From: Hemerocallis citrina
Taxonomy: Eukaryota; Streptophyta; Magnoliopsida; Asparagales; Asphodelaceae
Direction of reading: 5' to 3'
Length of the DNA stretch: 64,000 nucleotides
Assembly: GCA_017893485.1 (NCBI GenBank)
Contig: CM030365.1
Location: 45,440,458 to 45,504,457 of the forward strand
Shown here in pieces: positions 1 to 10,540 of this stretch. Below the pieces are notes generated by a model that worked only from the letters and a program-made list of their open reading frames with translations, ran no database searches and was not told the DNA's origin. The translations under genes were made by a program, and so were the position numbers. Each line of letters starts with the position of its first letter. Position 1 is the first letter of the stretch.

Positions 1-365
1 CCGGCCAAGAGAAGTGAGCTCTTGCACGTGTATGCAACATGCACGTGCACGCACAAGTCACCCTAACAAGAACTTGTACACAAATAAAAGTCTTTAAAAA
101 AAATGTTACACATTACAAGTTGTAGAAAATAAGAAAAGGGATTAAATCATGGGCTTAAAATAAATGGCCCAAACAATAAAATAAACGAAGTATACTTTGG
201 GCTTTAAAAAGGCTTTTTATTTAATTAAAATAAAGCTTGGTACAAAAAGCACCAATTGAAATATCTTTACTCTTCTTAATGAAAGTATTAACCAAAAATA
301 TTACACGTGCACACTACGTGCAAAAATAAATAATTTTTCTTTAATTTGAAAATCAGGGTATTACA
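1..365 (-). mobile_element. Partial Ty3/Gypsy LTR (3' LTR, cut by window edge)
   Basis: On the minus strand this begins TGTAATACCC at position 365, directly after a purine tract AAGGAGGGAGTG (378 to 367) that fits a polypurine tract. It follows the integrase tail at 465-1067, so it is the 3' LTR of that element. The LTR runs off the window, so its end and target duplication are not visible. The start resembles the LTRs at 36357 and 46599, which suggests a related chromovirus family. Confidence 0.75.
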
Positions 366-464
366 ACACTCCCTCCTTAGAATAGTTCCGTCCCCGGAAC
401 TACAGTTCAGAGTGAGAAACAAAATACAACACAACACAAGAGCCAAGAAAATACAAAGATACAA

Positions 465-1067
465 TCAAACAAAAAGCTCAGGATAATCCTTCAACATCCT
501 CTCCTCAGATTCCCAAGTAGCCTCTTCAACCAAATGGTTTCTCCAGACTACCTTGACCATCGGTATCGTCTTATTCCTCAAGACTTTCTCCCTACGGTCA
601 ACAATCTCGACAGGAGACTCGATGTAGTTCAGATCCAACTGCAAACCTTCCGGCACTTCAGGCAAATGATGACTCGGATCTGGAATGTAACCTCTCCGCA
701 TAGACACATGAAAGACATTATGCACCTGAGACAACTCTTCCGGTAATTCAAGCCGGTAAGCAGTTTTTCCGATTCTTTTCAATATCTTATACGGGCCTAT
801 AAACCTCGGGGCTAACTTCCCGCTTTTGCCAAAACGAACCACACCTCTACTGGGTGATACCTTCAGAAAGACGAAGTCACCAACCTCAAACTCAAGGTCC
901 CTTCTCCGGTTGTCTGCATAGCTTTTCTGCCTGCTCTGAGCTTCCACCAACCTTTTCCTGATCAGAACGATCTTCTCAGAAGTTTGCTGTACAAGCTCCG
1001 GACCAAACAACTGACGCTCCCCAACTTCGAACCAACAAACAGGTGTTCTGCACTTCCTGCATGACAA
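465..1067 (-). pseudogene. Chromovirus integrase C-terminus with chromodomain (fragment)
   Basis: A 200-codon open stretch matching the end of Ty3/Gypsy pol in plant chromoviruses. In order it shows the RKCRTPVCW segment after the integrase core, a tRNA-binding-like K/R region, the GPYKILKRIGKTAYRLELP beta-barrel, the VFHVS motif, and a chromodomain-like tail with VVWRNHLVEEATWE. In the family this tail binds DNA or chromatin during integration. The integrase core, RT, protease and gag are absent: the fragment breaks off near 1060-1076, where a plus-strand primer site begins. The reading frame is open but the gene is only a 3' remnant. It is closely similar to the decayed tail at 42200-42741. 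Confidence 0.85.
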
Positions 1068-1076
1068 GATTTTTAG

Positions 1077-1096
1077 TGGTATCAGAGCCTAGGTTT
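1077..1096 (+). other. Primer-binding site for initiator tRNA-Met
   Basis: TGGTATCAGAGC at 1077-1088 is the standard plant LTR-retrotransposon primer site, complementary to the CCA end of initiator tRNA-Met. Complementarity continues past the usual 12 bases to about 1096 with one extra base. No LTR lies directly upstream: the sequence abuts the minus-strand integrase fragment, so the 5' LTR has been lost or the junction is a recombination point. Confidence 0.85.
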
Positions 1097-2018
1097 GGCT
1101 AATTTATTAGTTTGACTAATATATTAGACAAGCTTGACTCGAACTTGGATCGGCTCAACATTTCACCAACCATGCATGCATAAATGAATCATTATCAACA
1201 TTGATTTTAATACTAGTCTTATTCCATTCATTTTGATCCATTCTTATTCAATCCCTTGATTCCTTGATTCTTACATCTCTTTTTAAGTCGTTCTCTTTGA
1301 TTGTCTTCTTTTTGCGTATGAATTCATTTTTTTTGTTTCGTACTCATATTCCTTGATTCTGGTGTAATCCATTTTTTTCTTTCTGCTTGGTCCATTAGTC
1401 GTCATCGCTGGAAGCTATTGGCAGAGTCTTCACCAATCGGAGTGGCGCAGCGGAAGCGTTGTGGGCCCATAACCAACAGGTCCCAGGATTTTCTTGTTGT
1501 TTCTCCTTCCCTGCATTGTTTGCTTCATTCCAACCCTTGCATTCGTCTTCATACGTTGACTCATTGCTTGGTCATCTCTTCCTTGTCCATCCTTTCTTCG
1601 ATTCCAACTCTATCTATTTCTTCATCTCTCTGCTTTGTTATCTTGCAAGTCTGGTGTTGTTTTTTCTTCATTTTTGATACCGGTTACTTCTTTCTTGCAT
1701 TTCATTTTGCCATCTTGCACCCATTCATTATTTGCTTCAATTCTTCCCTGTTCATCCTCTCTTTGATTCCCGTTCTACCTACTCCCCATCTTGCTTTGTT
1801 ATCTTGTGTTATTGTTTCCCTTTGATACTGTTTATAATTCTTCATTTCATTTGACATCATTGTTTCCACTTCCTTATTTTTCTGGTGTTGCCACTGCTTT
1901 GTTCCCTTCCCTTTAACCCTCTGTTTTGTTACCCTTCTCCAAGTTTTTTTTTGCCTTGTCCTATGTACCGCCTAAGCAAATTTCAATGACTTAATTTTGT
2001 TGTAAGGTAGGTAGGATT
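1097..2018 (+). mobile_element. Non-coding TC-rich internal domain of a Gypsy-type element
   Basis: About 0.92 kb between the primer site and an LTR start at 2019. It is rich in T and C (runs of TTGATTC, CTTC and TTTG) and has no domain I recognise; its short open frames (1418-1825) are low-complexity and not gene-like. It ends with GGTAGGTAGGATT, a likely polypurine tract. The same tract and LTR start occur on the minus strand at 10067-10085. The layout suggests a LARD- or TRIM-like non-autonomous element with a very short internal domain and a very long LTR. Confidence 0.6.
1436..1489 (+). pseudogene. 5' fragment of initiator tRNA-Met (54 nt)
   Basis: Matches plant initiator tRNA-Met from its first base through the acceptor 5' strand, D arm, anticodon arm (GGGCCCATAACC, anticodon CAT) and variable loop into the T arm. 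It stops inside the T loop at GGAT and runs into unrelated TTTCTTG. I count about three substitutions. The T-loop B box and the 3' acceptor strand are missing, so it cannot be a functional tRNA gene. It is in sense orientation, 340 bp downstream of a primer site that is antisense to the 3' end of the same tRNA. Confidence 0.85.
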
Positions 2019-2504
2019 TGTAACCCCAGTTTCCCAAAATATGTATTTTCTGCGTTTAAATTTTCGTAAATTATTTTTACTGCCTTCAAATTCATTTGTG
2101 AAATTATAATTATTGGATCTCCTATCAAAATTTTCTTTCGATCAAAAATTTTATTTATGACCATTTTATATGATTTTTATATTTTAATACAATTCTTCTT
2201 CTTATTATTATTATTACTCTTATTATTATTATTACTGTTATTATTAGTACTATTATTATTTTTGTTATTTTTGACTGGTAATTAAAAATCCACTTTCAAT
2301 TACTAACTGTAATTGTAGTATTTTAGATAAATACTATTTTGTAATGCAAATTACATTTTTTTTATTATAAACAATATTTTTATTAGTTATTGTATTTTTC
2401 TAATACCCAATTACCCATTTAATCCCCAAACCCAATATAAACCCAATTACCCGTTTACTATCCCCAATTCCCAACACTCTGTTTTAAAATCCCATTTAAC
2501 CCAT

Positions 2505-2512
2505 TATATAAA
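2505..2512 (+). promoter_or_regulatory. Probable LTR TATA box
   Basis: TATATAAA lies about 490 bp inside the LTR and is followed by a C/T-rich stretch typical of LTR transcript leaders. Transcription would start near 2535-2545 and read towards the LTR end. Inferred from motif and position only. Confidence 0.45.
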
Positions 2513-3163
2513 ACCTAAACCCATCCCTAACACCCCAAACCTGCTATTAAATATCCTACCCGTTTACCATTAAACCCTAACCCAACTACCCTATTTATAC
2601 TTCCTATTCTTCATCTCGTCACCCATGCACCCCCTCCTAACCGCCTTCTCATGCAGTTGTTTCATCTCTCTCTCGTCCCTTCGTCTTCCACCTCTTCTTC
2701 ACTCGGCCTCCCGCTCATCTCTCCTTCTCTCCCTCTGCCTCCGCTATGCCTCCTCTGCCATCGCGACCACCACGACAACAGCAGCCCCAGTCCCAGACAG
2801 CCTCCCCTGCCTTCCCCTATGTTGTTTCGACAGCCAGCAACATCCTTGTCCCCTGCCCTGCGCTCCTTTCGCGTCAGCCAGCCCCTACCCTGCCTCCGGT
2901 TGCTACTCCACAGTGCAAAAGCAGCCTCGCCTGCAACCTTATCCCATTGTCGCCCCTGCCGGCGACTACTCCTACAGCGCCGCACATCTGTGCTTCTTCC
3001 GATTGTAGCAACAACAGTTACCTCAGCCCAGTGCAGCCCCTCCCCGGTGATCCTCCACCTTGCCACAGTAGCGATAGCCCCTGGCCTGTCCTCCCAATGC
3101 CGGCTGTCGTCCTCTGCCTTGCCGCCAGTCCCACTGTTCACAGTCGCCGAAGCCGATGCTGTT

Positions 3164-3469
3164 GATCATGGGTTTGATCATGATGGATGTGAGCCGTCCG
3201 TTTGATTGTGATCATGATCTCTTGATCTTGATCTTGATTGATTGATTCCTGCCTGTCGGATCTGTTTGATCATCATCATCTTGATCGTCACCATCGGGGT
3301 GATCTTGGCTATTCGATCGCGATCATCATCAACTTCATAATCACATTGATCTGGACCGTCCGATCTTGTTGATCTTGATCTTGATCTCATCCGTGCCGAT
3401 CTGCCAGATCGTTGTTTGATCATCTTGATCTTGATCTTTGATCTCAGCTATCCGATCGTGTTTGCGATC
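3164..3469. repeat. GATC-dense degenerate repeat
   Basis: I count 25 GATC tetramers in about 306 bp, many as TTGATC repeated every six bases or as TGATCATGATC. About one would be expected by chance. The block sits in the transcribed part of the long LTR and is followed to about 3545 by a TTCGTG-like degenerate repeat. Confidence 0.8.
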
Positions 3470-6045
3470 GGTTGTTCATCTTGTTCGTGTTCGTGTGTTC
3501 GTGACTGGTTCGTGATCCGTTCGTTGTGTTTGTGTTCGTGCCCCAGGATCCATTCCCACTATTCTTTTTTCTTGCATCGTTTTCATCGTCGTCTTTCAGG
3601 CAAGTAACTTGTATTAAACTCCTTTGCAAAAACAAGTACTAAATACCGCTTGTAATGTAGTTGGGTTCTAGCGACAATTTGTGTGTGAATTCCTTTGTTT
3701 ATATTGTCTCTATTGTGATGATTTGACCATAGTGCCTCACGACATACATGACATGAATTAACCTAGGGTTGACCACTTTTGATGTATATGTTCATGCTAT
3801 ATTGATATATCTGTGTTTGATGTGTTATTCGTATTATACCTGTCGAATACTTGTGATATACCCTATATCATGTTGCTTGGACATGTAGTATACTCTATTT
3901 CGTGTTTGGTTGTATTTTGGATGAGTTTTGTGTGAGCTAGTTAATCTTGTGCATGGATGATATTTTCAGTTTTGCCAATTTTCCTGTTTTCATCAGTATT
4001 TTAGACCCTATTAAGGTCAGTATTTGAAAATATTTTATGAACATGATATGAAGAGGATAATGTCTATTTTCCAACCCTTTTGACGGATCTCAGTTTCAAT
4101 TTTTGGTTTGCGAGTTATGTCTATTTTATTACAGTGGTGTCGAAAGATTTCCAGATTGTGTTTTCTATGAATTCTTAAGAGTAATTCAATTTTATTTTGG
4201 TGTTAAAATTATTATTTTGCTCAGTATTTCTATACCTGATTGGGACTAACCCAAAATTTTTATGTATTATTTGATGAGTTTTACCAACCTTTCTATGTTT
4301 TCAAACGATTACTATACCAGCAGATTTTTCTTGCTATTCAGTATAGAACCTAATTTTCGATCTAATTCTACCTGTTGTTTCTAAAATCTTTCTGAATATG
4401 AAAGTTATCTTACCGTATCTATTTTATTACCCTTTTGGCGGATTTGGATTTCGATTTATGATTTGTGAGATATTGCTGTTTTCGTACGACAGCGTTTACA
4501 ATTTCAGATTCACAAAACTACTTCATTTTGATGTTTTCTGATTTTCCTTTACTAAACTATTTATATTGGAAAATTCTGAAACTTTATATTCTGATTCCAC
4601 ACTTATAGGGGAATTCCCCAAATTTTTTGTGGATTTAATTAATCAGCTTTCATGCTGTTTTCCTGACGGTGAATACGCTCTTCTGATTTCTGACTAAACG
4701 TGTTTTCTGGATTCAAACCTGTTTTGAGTTATGATTTTGTGAAATACTATATGACTTATATGTGTTTTCTGGATTCGGAAGAGAGTCTATTTTCCATATT
4801 CTTTGACAGATCCATATTTGCTTTTTTGTAGCAACGGGAGTCCCTGTTTTAGTACAGTAGTGTCTTGCTGTCCTGAACTAGCATTTACATTATTCTATTT
4901 CTTTATGAACTGTCTATCATCTGTACATGTTTATCTATCAATCTGAATCTGCTACATGTTTATACCATGCTATTCTTGCTTTATTTATGACACATACATG
5001 CATGTCTGATAATAATAATAGAATAAGATCGCATGTTGGAAAATATGAAAATGTGTACTGAGAAGAGGGCCTGTGTTCCTCATCTGTTACATGTTCATGA
5101 TTACATGATTCAAGATTTTGTTTATCTGTCCCTGACTACATTACTTCCCTATAGGAAGGTGTACTCAGAAGAGTAACCATAGGTTCTATCTGTCTGTCTG
5201 ATCTGATTATCTGATATCTGTCTGTCTAAACCCTGAGTACAGTGCCCAATGGACTCCACTATGAAATCTAAAGCGAAACTGTTTGTTGTAGCAACCATGT
5301 AGTAAAATCCGAGATGCATGATGTTCTACCTAGATAGTAATAATACAAGACTTGAATATGATCAATTGACACTTGATACTTGCTACTTGTACTTGATACT
5401 TGACACCTGTTACCTGTTTACCTTCTTGCTCGACACTTATTACTTGTTCACATGATACTTGTTCGCTTGACACTTGATATATGCTACCTATTCTTGTTCA
5501 TCTTGCTATGCTAGTATTCTATTTTGTTATCATGTATATTCCATGTTATTTGTTATTTATCCCATGTACTTGTATCCTGCATTACAAGCGGCCCGTAACT
5601 TGCATTGACGGGAGTTTGTTTTCTTTTTCCTATTCCTGCAATTGTTAAATTGTAGATTTTGAAGATTAGCTTCCAGATGGAATAGGCGAGATGAGATATT
5701 AGATGCTGGAGTTTTACTATTATGTTTTTCCTGCTATTATTATTATTTCCTGTTGCCCTTTAAACAATCTTGTACTTGGATTTATTTGTATTTGGGCATT
5801 GTGACCCAGGATATTTGACTTATTCAGATCTGATTTATTTGAGATTAATATTTTAGTTTCAAGTATTTCTTTTGGTATATTTGATTCGATTATGCATACT
5901 TGGTTGATTCTTTTGCTTCTGACTCTGATTATTCTTGTGAAATGTTGTAAAGATTCTTGAACAACTTATGGATGATGAAAATCATTCGCTGGGCTTAGTC
6001 ACGTATCCGTATTCCGTATTCTCTTTTGGGAAGCAGGGCGTGACA

Positions 6046-7142
6046 CTTATGATGGCCGCATTGGAGGTTGTTTGAAACCCGACTCCCGCTGTACCTATGC
6101 AGGCAGCTCTTCTCCCTCGTCTGGGTACAGTTGCAGACTTCATGAGGCTGCACCTTGACAAACTTTTCAGCACTGAGACGCCGCTTGAGGCCGAACAGTG
6201 GTTGATCAGGATGGAGCAGTTGGTGTTGGCAGCGAGAGTTGCTGATGTTGATCGTGTGGATATGGTGAGCATCCAGTTGGTGGACCTTGCCCATATATGG
6301 TGGAGGACTGATTTCGAAAGGCTCATGCGGCCTGTTGCTTGGACCACATTCACCAGGAGCTTTTTGGTGAAGTCTTCCCTAGCAGCACTCGAGTTGAGAT
6401 GGAGCAACAATTCCTTGCCCTGAAATAGGTTGGTCGTTGTTCTATTTCTGGAACTTTTTTACATATTGTTCATGCAATGTTATAACATGAGACTCTCTTG
6501 GAACAGGATGCCAGGTCAGTGTATGAGTATGCGGCAGAATTCATTAGGCTTAGCCGCTTCGCAGCCGTTTTAGTGGCGAACGAAGAGGATCGGGCTCGGA
6601 GACTCCTTATGGGGCTTGAGCGAGATATTCAGATGCATCTCGTTTTCCTTCGCTTGCATACTTATGCTGAGGCTCTTGAGGCAACTCGAGCTCAGGAGCA
6701 GGCTCACAATAGGTTAGCTCCTCCCCAGCGGTCTGTTCAGCACCCTACTGCTGTTGCATTAGGCCTTCTGGTGGACTTGTTCGGAGGCCAGTCCCGACCC
6801 ATCCTGTCCGGACGGCTCCCTAACCACCATCTGTCTCTCAGGGAGATGGTTTCTACGACTTCTGCCAGATCTCGGGGCATGTGTCCAAAGAATGCGGGTG
6901 CGCCAATCGTCGTTGTTTTGGATGTGGCACTGGTGACCATTCAGTGTGGGATTATTTGCAGCGGAAGATGGCTCTTCTAGCCAGGGGTCCAGTTTAGCAG
7001 GAAGCGCCAGCTCATGGTCTGGTCAAGCCACCACTTTCTCCTCAGCGCCAGATCGACGGTCAGAGGACCGCGGCTCCCATGAGAAGTCAGGCTTACAACT
7101 TGTCATCTGTAGATGCTGAGATGGCAGAAGGTGTTGTTGCAG
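6046..7142 (+). pseudogene. Ty3/Gypsy gag, decayed, with a candidate intron
   Basis: Gag (capsid/nucleocapsid) remnants follow the LTR end at 6045; there is no primer site between them, so the 5' leader is lost. The capsid part at 6097-6376 contains EAEQWLIRMEQLV and VDLAHIWWRTDFERL, then shifts frame. MEQQFLALK reaches a TAG at 6426. The frame resumes after 6506 with DARSVYEYAAEFIRLSRFA, which is the usual direct continuation. The nucleocapsid shows a damaged CCHC knuckle near 6860-6950 (CFGCGTGDH, last Cys lost). A further stop occurs near 6997. Family assignment is firm; the gene is dead unless repaired or spliced. Confidence 0.8.
6429..6506 (+). other. Candidate spliceosomal intron in gag (78 bp)
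   Basis: The interval begins GTTGGT and ends GGAACAG, about 42% T. It interrupts a normally continuous gag segment: ...QFLALK before and DARSVYEY after. Removing it joins the two in phase 0 across a TAG that stands where family members have a Gln codon (CAG to TAG would be one transition). Being an intron is inferred from the GT...AG ends, base composition and restored gag order. Confidence 0.5.
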
Positions 7143-7274
7143 GTATCCTTGCATTTCTTTGTTTGATATTTCCCTTCTTTCTTTCATTGCTTTGCTCTGT
7201 TCTTTCATATTATCTACTCTGCATTGTTCTTCATCATTTCTTATTGTCGTTTCTTTTTCCTTGCTCTATCTTAG
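7143..7274 (+). other. Candidate intron at the gag-protease junction (132 bp)
   Basis: Begins GTATCC after GTTGTTGCAG and ends with a strong pyrimidine tract and CTATCTTAG. Excision joins ...EGVVAG to VILVFSFPAHVIFDS, the expected gag-protease transition, in phase 1. The insert happens to be open in frame, encoding an implausible Leu/Phe-rich stretch. The chromovirus at 36357-46051 has a GT...AG insert at the same place and phase (39340-39435). Confidence 0.6.
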
Positions 7275-8120
7275 GTGTTATCCTAGTTTTCTCTTTCCCC
7301 GCTCATGTTATCTTTGATTCCAGGGCGACCCATTCCTTCGTCTCTTTCCGTTTTGTGGATCGTCATCAGTTGGAGTACAGCATCATGCATGAGGCTTGGA
7401 GCATTATCACAGGTGGCAGTGTTGTTGTCTGTTATCGAGAATGCAAACAGAGTCCCTTGGTTATTGGTGGTGCAGATTTCAAGGCTGACCTAATCGTCAT
7501 TGGGAATTCCGAATTCAACATCATTCTTGGTATGGATTGGTTGGGTGAGTCCCATGCTGTCATAGATTGCCATGCCAAGAAAGTTGTATTCCGAATCCCA
7601 GATCGCACAGAGTTTGAGTTCCATGCTAGGGAGATGCCCCTTGGCCGAGCTGAGACTGCAGTTGATCAGGAGACTTGTGCGATGGAGTTACATACAGGCT
7701 GTGAGGTTGCACCTCTTGTAGTGCGGGAATTTCTGGATGTGTTTCCAGATGAGTTGCCTGGGTTACCCCCGGATGGGGATGTGGAGTTCAGTATTGAAGT
7801 TCAGCCAGGTATGTCGCTGATATCGAAGAGTCCCTACAGGATGGCACCAGTTGAGCTAGCAGTGCTGAAGGTGCAGATTCAGGGTTTGCTTAATTTGGGG
7901 TTCATCCAGCCTAACGTTTCACCATGGGGTGCTCCAATTCTTTTTCTCAGCAAGAAGGGCGGTGCGTCGACTGTGCATCGATTATCGGGAACTGAACAGT
8001 GTTACTGTGAAAAACCGATACCCGCTGCCCAGGATCGATGACTTGTTTGATCAGTTGGGCGGAGCAGCTGTCTTTTTAAGGTTGGATTTTCGCCCAAGGT
8101 ATCATCAGGTCAAGGTGAAA
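7275..8120 (+). pseudogene. Ty3/Gypsy protease and 5' part of reverse transcriptase
   Basis: The aspartic protease is recognisable by FDSRATHSF (usual D-S-G; the Gly is Arg here) and ILGMDWL. The RT approach segment FPDELPGLPPDGDVEF and SPYRMAP follow. After a frameshift near 7960, RT continues with LCIDYRELNSVTVKNRYP, RIDDLFDQLGGA and YHQVKVK. At 8121 the RT stops abruptly and joins the terminal 67 bp of the LTR. The catalytic RT palm motif, RNase H and integrase are deleted, so this is inactive. Confidence 0.8.
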
Positions 8121-8187
8121 GCCATTCGCTGGACTTGTGTCACGTATCCGTATTCCATATTCCTTTTTGGGAAGTGGGGCACGACAA
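8121..8187 (+). mobile_element. Terminal fragment of the Gypsy LTR fused to RT
   Basis: Nearly repeats the last ~65 bp of the LTR ending at 6045 (CATTCGCTGG..., CACGTATCCGTATTCC, TTTTGGGAAG..GGGC..GACA). It follows RT coding sequence directly, so an internal deletion removed the rest of pol and most of the 3' LTR. Confidence 0.7.
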
Positions 8188-10067
8188 CAATGTATCTTTA
8201 AAATAGAATTCTGGAGTTAACATATTAGGTGGTAGAATTTGAATATTTTGCAATCCATAATTCAGATTGTAAAACTGTTAGATGGTCTGGATTCCAGATA
8301 CAAAGGGCAATAACTTTTATTTAATAAGTTCTTAATGAATTTATCTGTAGCTAGGACAAAATTCCGGTTCTTTGCTGATCTAGTGTTCTGGCAGAAACCT
8401 AGGGTCAAGTTTTTCTATACATAACGAGGCTAGAAATTCAGCAAGTAATCTCATAAAAATTATAAAACAACTCCGAATCATGTCTAGCAACATCTTGGTA
8501 AATTCTCATGTTTTTATTCTACTAACATCTTATTTTAGTTACTAAATCATGTCGGTATGTCTTTAGACTGCAATCTGGAATTTAAAAACAAATAAAACTA
8601 AAAAATATGATAACTTGCAGTCTACACTTTGGAATTCAAAACTGTAAAAAGTTCTGGAAACTAGATTCAGTGGGCTAAAATTAGCATTTGCAAAGTTGTA
8701 GTCAATTTAATCAGTAATTGGGTCAAAATCTTACTACAACATGGGATAAACAGCAGGACAACAGTAAAAAGTACTCATATACAACAATCCTGATAATCAA
8801 TCCACATATACATATAACAAGAAATTAACTAGTGTTTACACTTAATAATTAGGATGAACTCCTACCGTTAACATGACAAAATCATTATCACTACATGATT
8901 AAAATTACGAATCTGGTTATAACATCATATACAATTGAAATGCATTCAAATCATTATTTCTTCTACATAGACGTGTTTCTAGTTTATATTCGTTTGGTGT
9001 ATGCATATGACTATGGGTCACATGGATTAGAATAGAGTCAAGGAAATGACACGAAAAGAAAACTACTACTTGGTTTCGCCGATGAATCCGTAATAGCTTC
9101 TTTGAAGGGTAACAAGTAAATTATGATACGGTAAATGAAATAAGAACTACTTGCGGAGATCAAAATAATTCTTGAACTAGAGCAACGAGTTGGATTAAGA
9201 GAACTTACCTTTATACGACGTTTGAACGTGCGACGAGAATCAATGGGAGGTAGAACATCGACATAATCAACAAGTGCCACAACAAGAATGACGCAATAAA
9301 AACAAAAATGGCAATAAGGAACTGCGACGTCGAGGCTTTGAGATGTAGTACGCAACAACAAGAGAAGATCAGCAGCACGTTAGCAGCGAGGCCGTTTGGT
9401 GTGGCTGCGGTAGGGATGCAAGTGGAGAATACTATTGGGACTGCGGTGATCAGCAGGGAGGAGGAGGTTGGTGCTCGGGTGCAGTCGGGGCAATGACGTC
9501 GAGGAAGAAGGAAGAGGTGGAGGCGGCAATGGAGGTAGGCGCTTCGGTGTTAGTTGTTGGTGATCGGTGGTGGAATTGCAGGGCAGCAGGGGCTCGAGTT
9601 TGGTGGCGGCTTCGATGGGTTCTTCGCATGGTGGTTGTTGTTAATGGCAGAGGTGCTCACGGTGGCATTATGGTAGTGGAAGAGGGACAACATCGGGCTT
9701 CGATGGGTTCGATGAGCGGGATAGGAAGAATAAGGGAGATGAGAGAGAGAGGTGGTTGATGATGAGGGGTTAATTAGTTAGGGTTAAGGATTAATTAACC
9801 GGGGTGATTATATTGGGAACTAGTTCAATGGGGCTTGGGTTTGGATTCTAAAAATAATAAATAAATTAATGGGTCAAAATGAAAAAAATCAAAAAGTAGT
9901 ATAATGGAATGTATTAGAATTTCTGGGTTCAATAACGATCAGATAACTGAATGAGAGCAAAAGAGGTTAAAAGAACATCTAGACTTTATTAGATAACAAG
10001 AATAAATAATTGAAAAAATGGAACATGAATACAAGTGAAACCCGTACATCCAAAAACTGGGGTTACA
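8188..10067 (-). mobile_element. Minus-strand Gypsy LTR, truncated at its far end
   Basis: On the minus strand this starts TGTAACCCCAGTTTTTGG at 10067, after a tract reading GGTGGGTAGGAT and an integrase tail. The start and preceding tract match the plus-strand LTR at 2019, so it is the same family in opposite orientation. A C/T-rich leader-like stretch (minus strand) lies at about 9300-9800. No clean LTR end is visible near 8188, where it abuts the plus-strand fragment. Open frames at 9038-9759 are low-complexity and not called. Confidence 0.6.
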
Positions 10068-10540
10068 ATCCTACCCACCATACAAAAAGAATTTCTTCCT
10101 CGAAATTCATTCAAGTGGAATATTGGATAACCAAGAAAAGCCTACTCAAAGAGATGAGGGAACTTCTTCTGGGTTTCTTCCTCGAGTTCCCAAGTCGACT
10201 CACCGGGCAATAAGGATTCCATGAGACCCAAACATGCTTGATGACTTTATTGTTCAATACCTTCTGATGTCTGTCCAAGATAGAGACTGGTCGAATCTCG
10301 CATGATAAGTCTAGCCTCACGGATAACTTTAAGTAGTCAATCACATGAGTGTCATCGCTGATGTACTTCCTAGGTTGGGAGACATGGAACACATCTTGGA
10401 TTACGGATAAAGCCGGAGGTAGTACGAGCCTGTAGGCTACCTTTCCCACTCGTTCCACAATATCGAATGGACCAATGAATCGGGGACTTAGCTTGCCCCC
10501 ACCTCCAAAATGGATAACACCTCTCTATGGTGATACCTTG
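10068..10540 (-). pseudogene. Chromovirus integrase C-terminus (fragment)
   Basis: Reading leftwards from 10540, the translated segment shows GGGGKLSPRFIGPFDI, ERVGKVAYRLVLPPAL, a VFHVS motif, and RPVSILDRHQKVLNNKVI followed by a tryptophan-containing chromodomain-like tail. These are the last ~150 residues of Ty3/Gypsy pol. One frame change is apparent near 10460. The 5' side is cut at 10540/10541 by another LTR. The end of the coding region is followed by the LTR at 10067, as expected for the 3' end of an element. Confidence 0.75.

Larger units (their letters stand above)
2019..6045 (+). mobile_element. Long Ty3/Gypsy LTR (about 4.0 kb)
   Basis: Starts TGTAACCCCAGTTTCCC after a purine-rich tract and ends GGGCGTGACA, giving TG...CA ends. 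The last ~65 bp (CACGTATCCGTATTCC and following) recur at 8121-8187, confirming the 3' edge. The same start occurs on the minus strand at 10067. Inside are a TTA microsatellite (2202-2262), a TATA box near 2505, a C/T-rich leader (2560-3160), a GATC-dense block (3164-3469), a TTCGTG-like block (to about 3545) and a long AT-rich tail. Open frames at 2625-3205 are low-complexity and are not called as genes. Confidence 0.7.

Noticed and set aside
1436..1489. Functional tRNA-iMet gene
   Set aside because: The T-loop B box and 3' acceptor strand are absent, so neither transcription nor folding would be normal.
1418..1825. Open frame of 135 codons, hydrophobic and Ser-rich
   Set aside because: It crosses the tRNA-iMet fragment and TC-rich non-coding sequence; no homology recognised.
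2560..2600. AAACCCTAACCC, resembling plant telomere repeat (also near 16150)
   Set aside because: Only one or two units, embedded in LTR sequence; no interstitial telomere array.
2625..3205. Overlapping open frames of 127-184 codons on both strands, Ser/Pro/Leu-rich
   Set aside because: They lie in a C/T-rich LTR leader, overlap in several frames and both strands, and show no domain; compositional artefacts.
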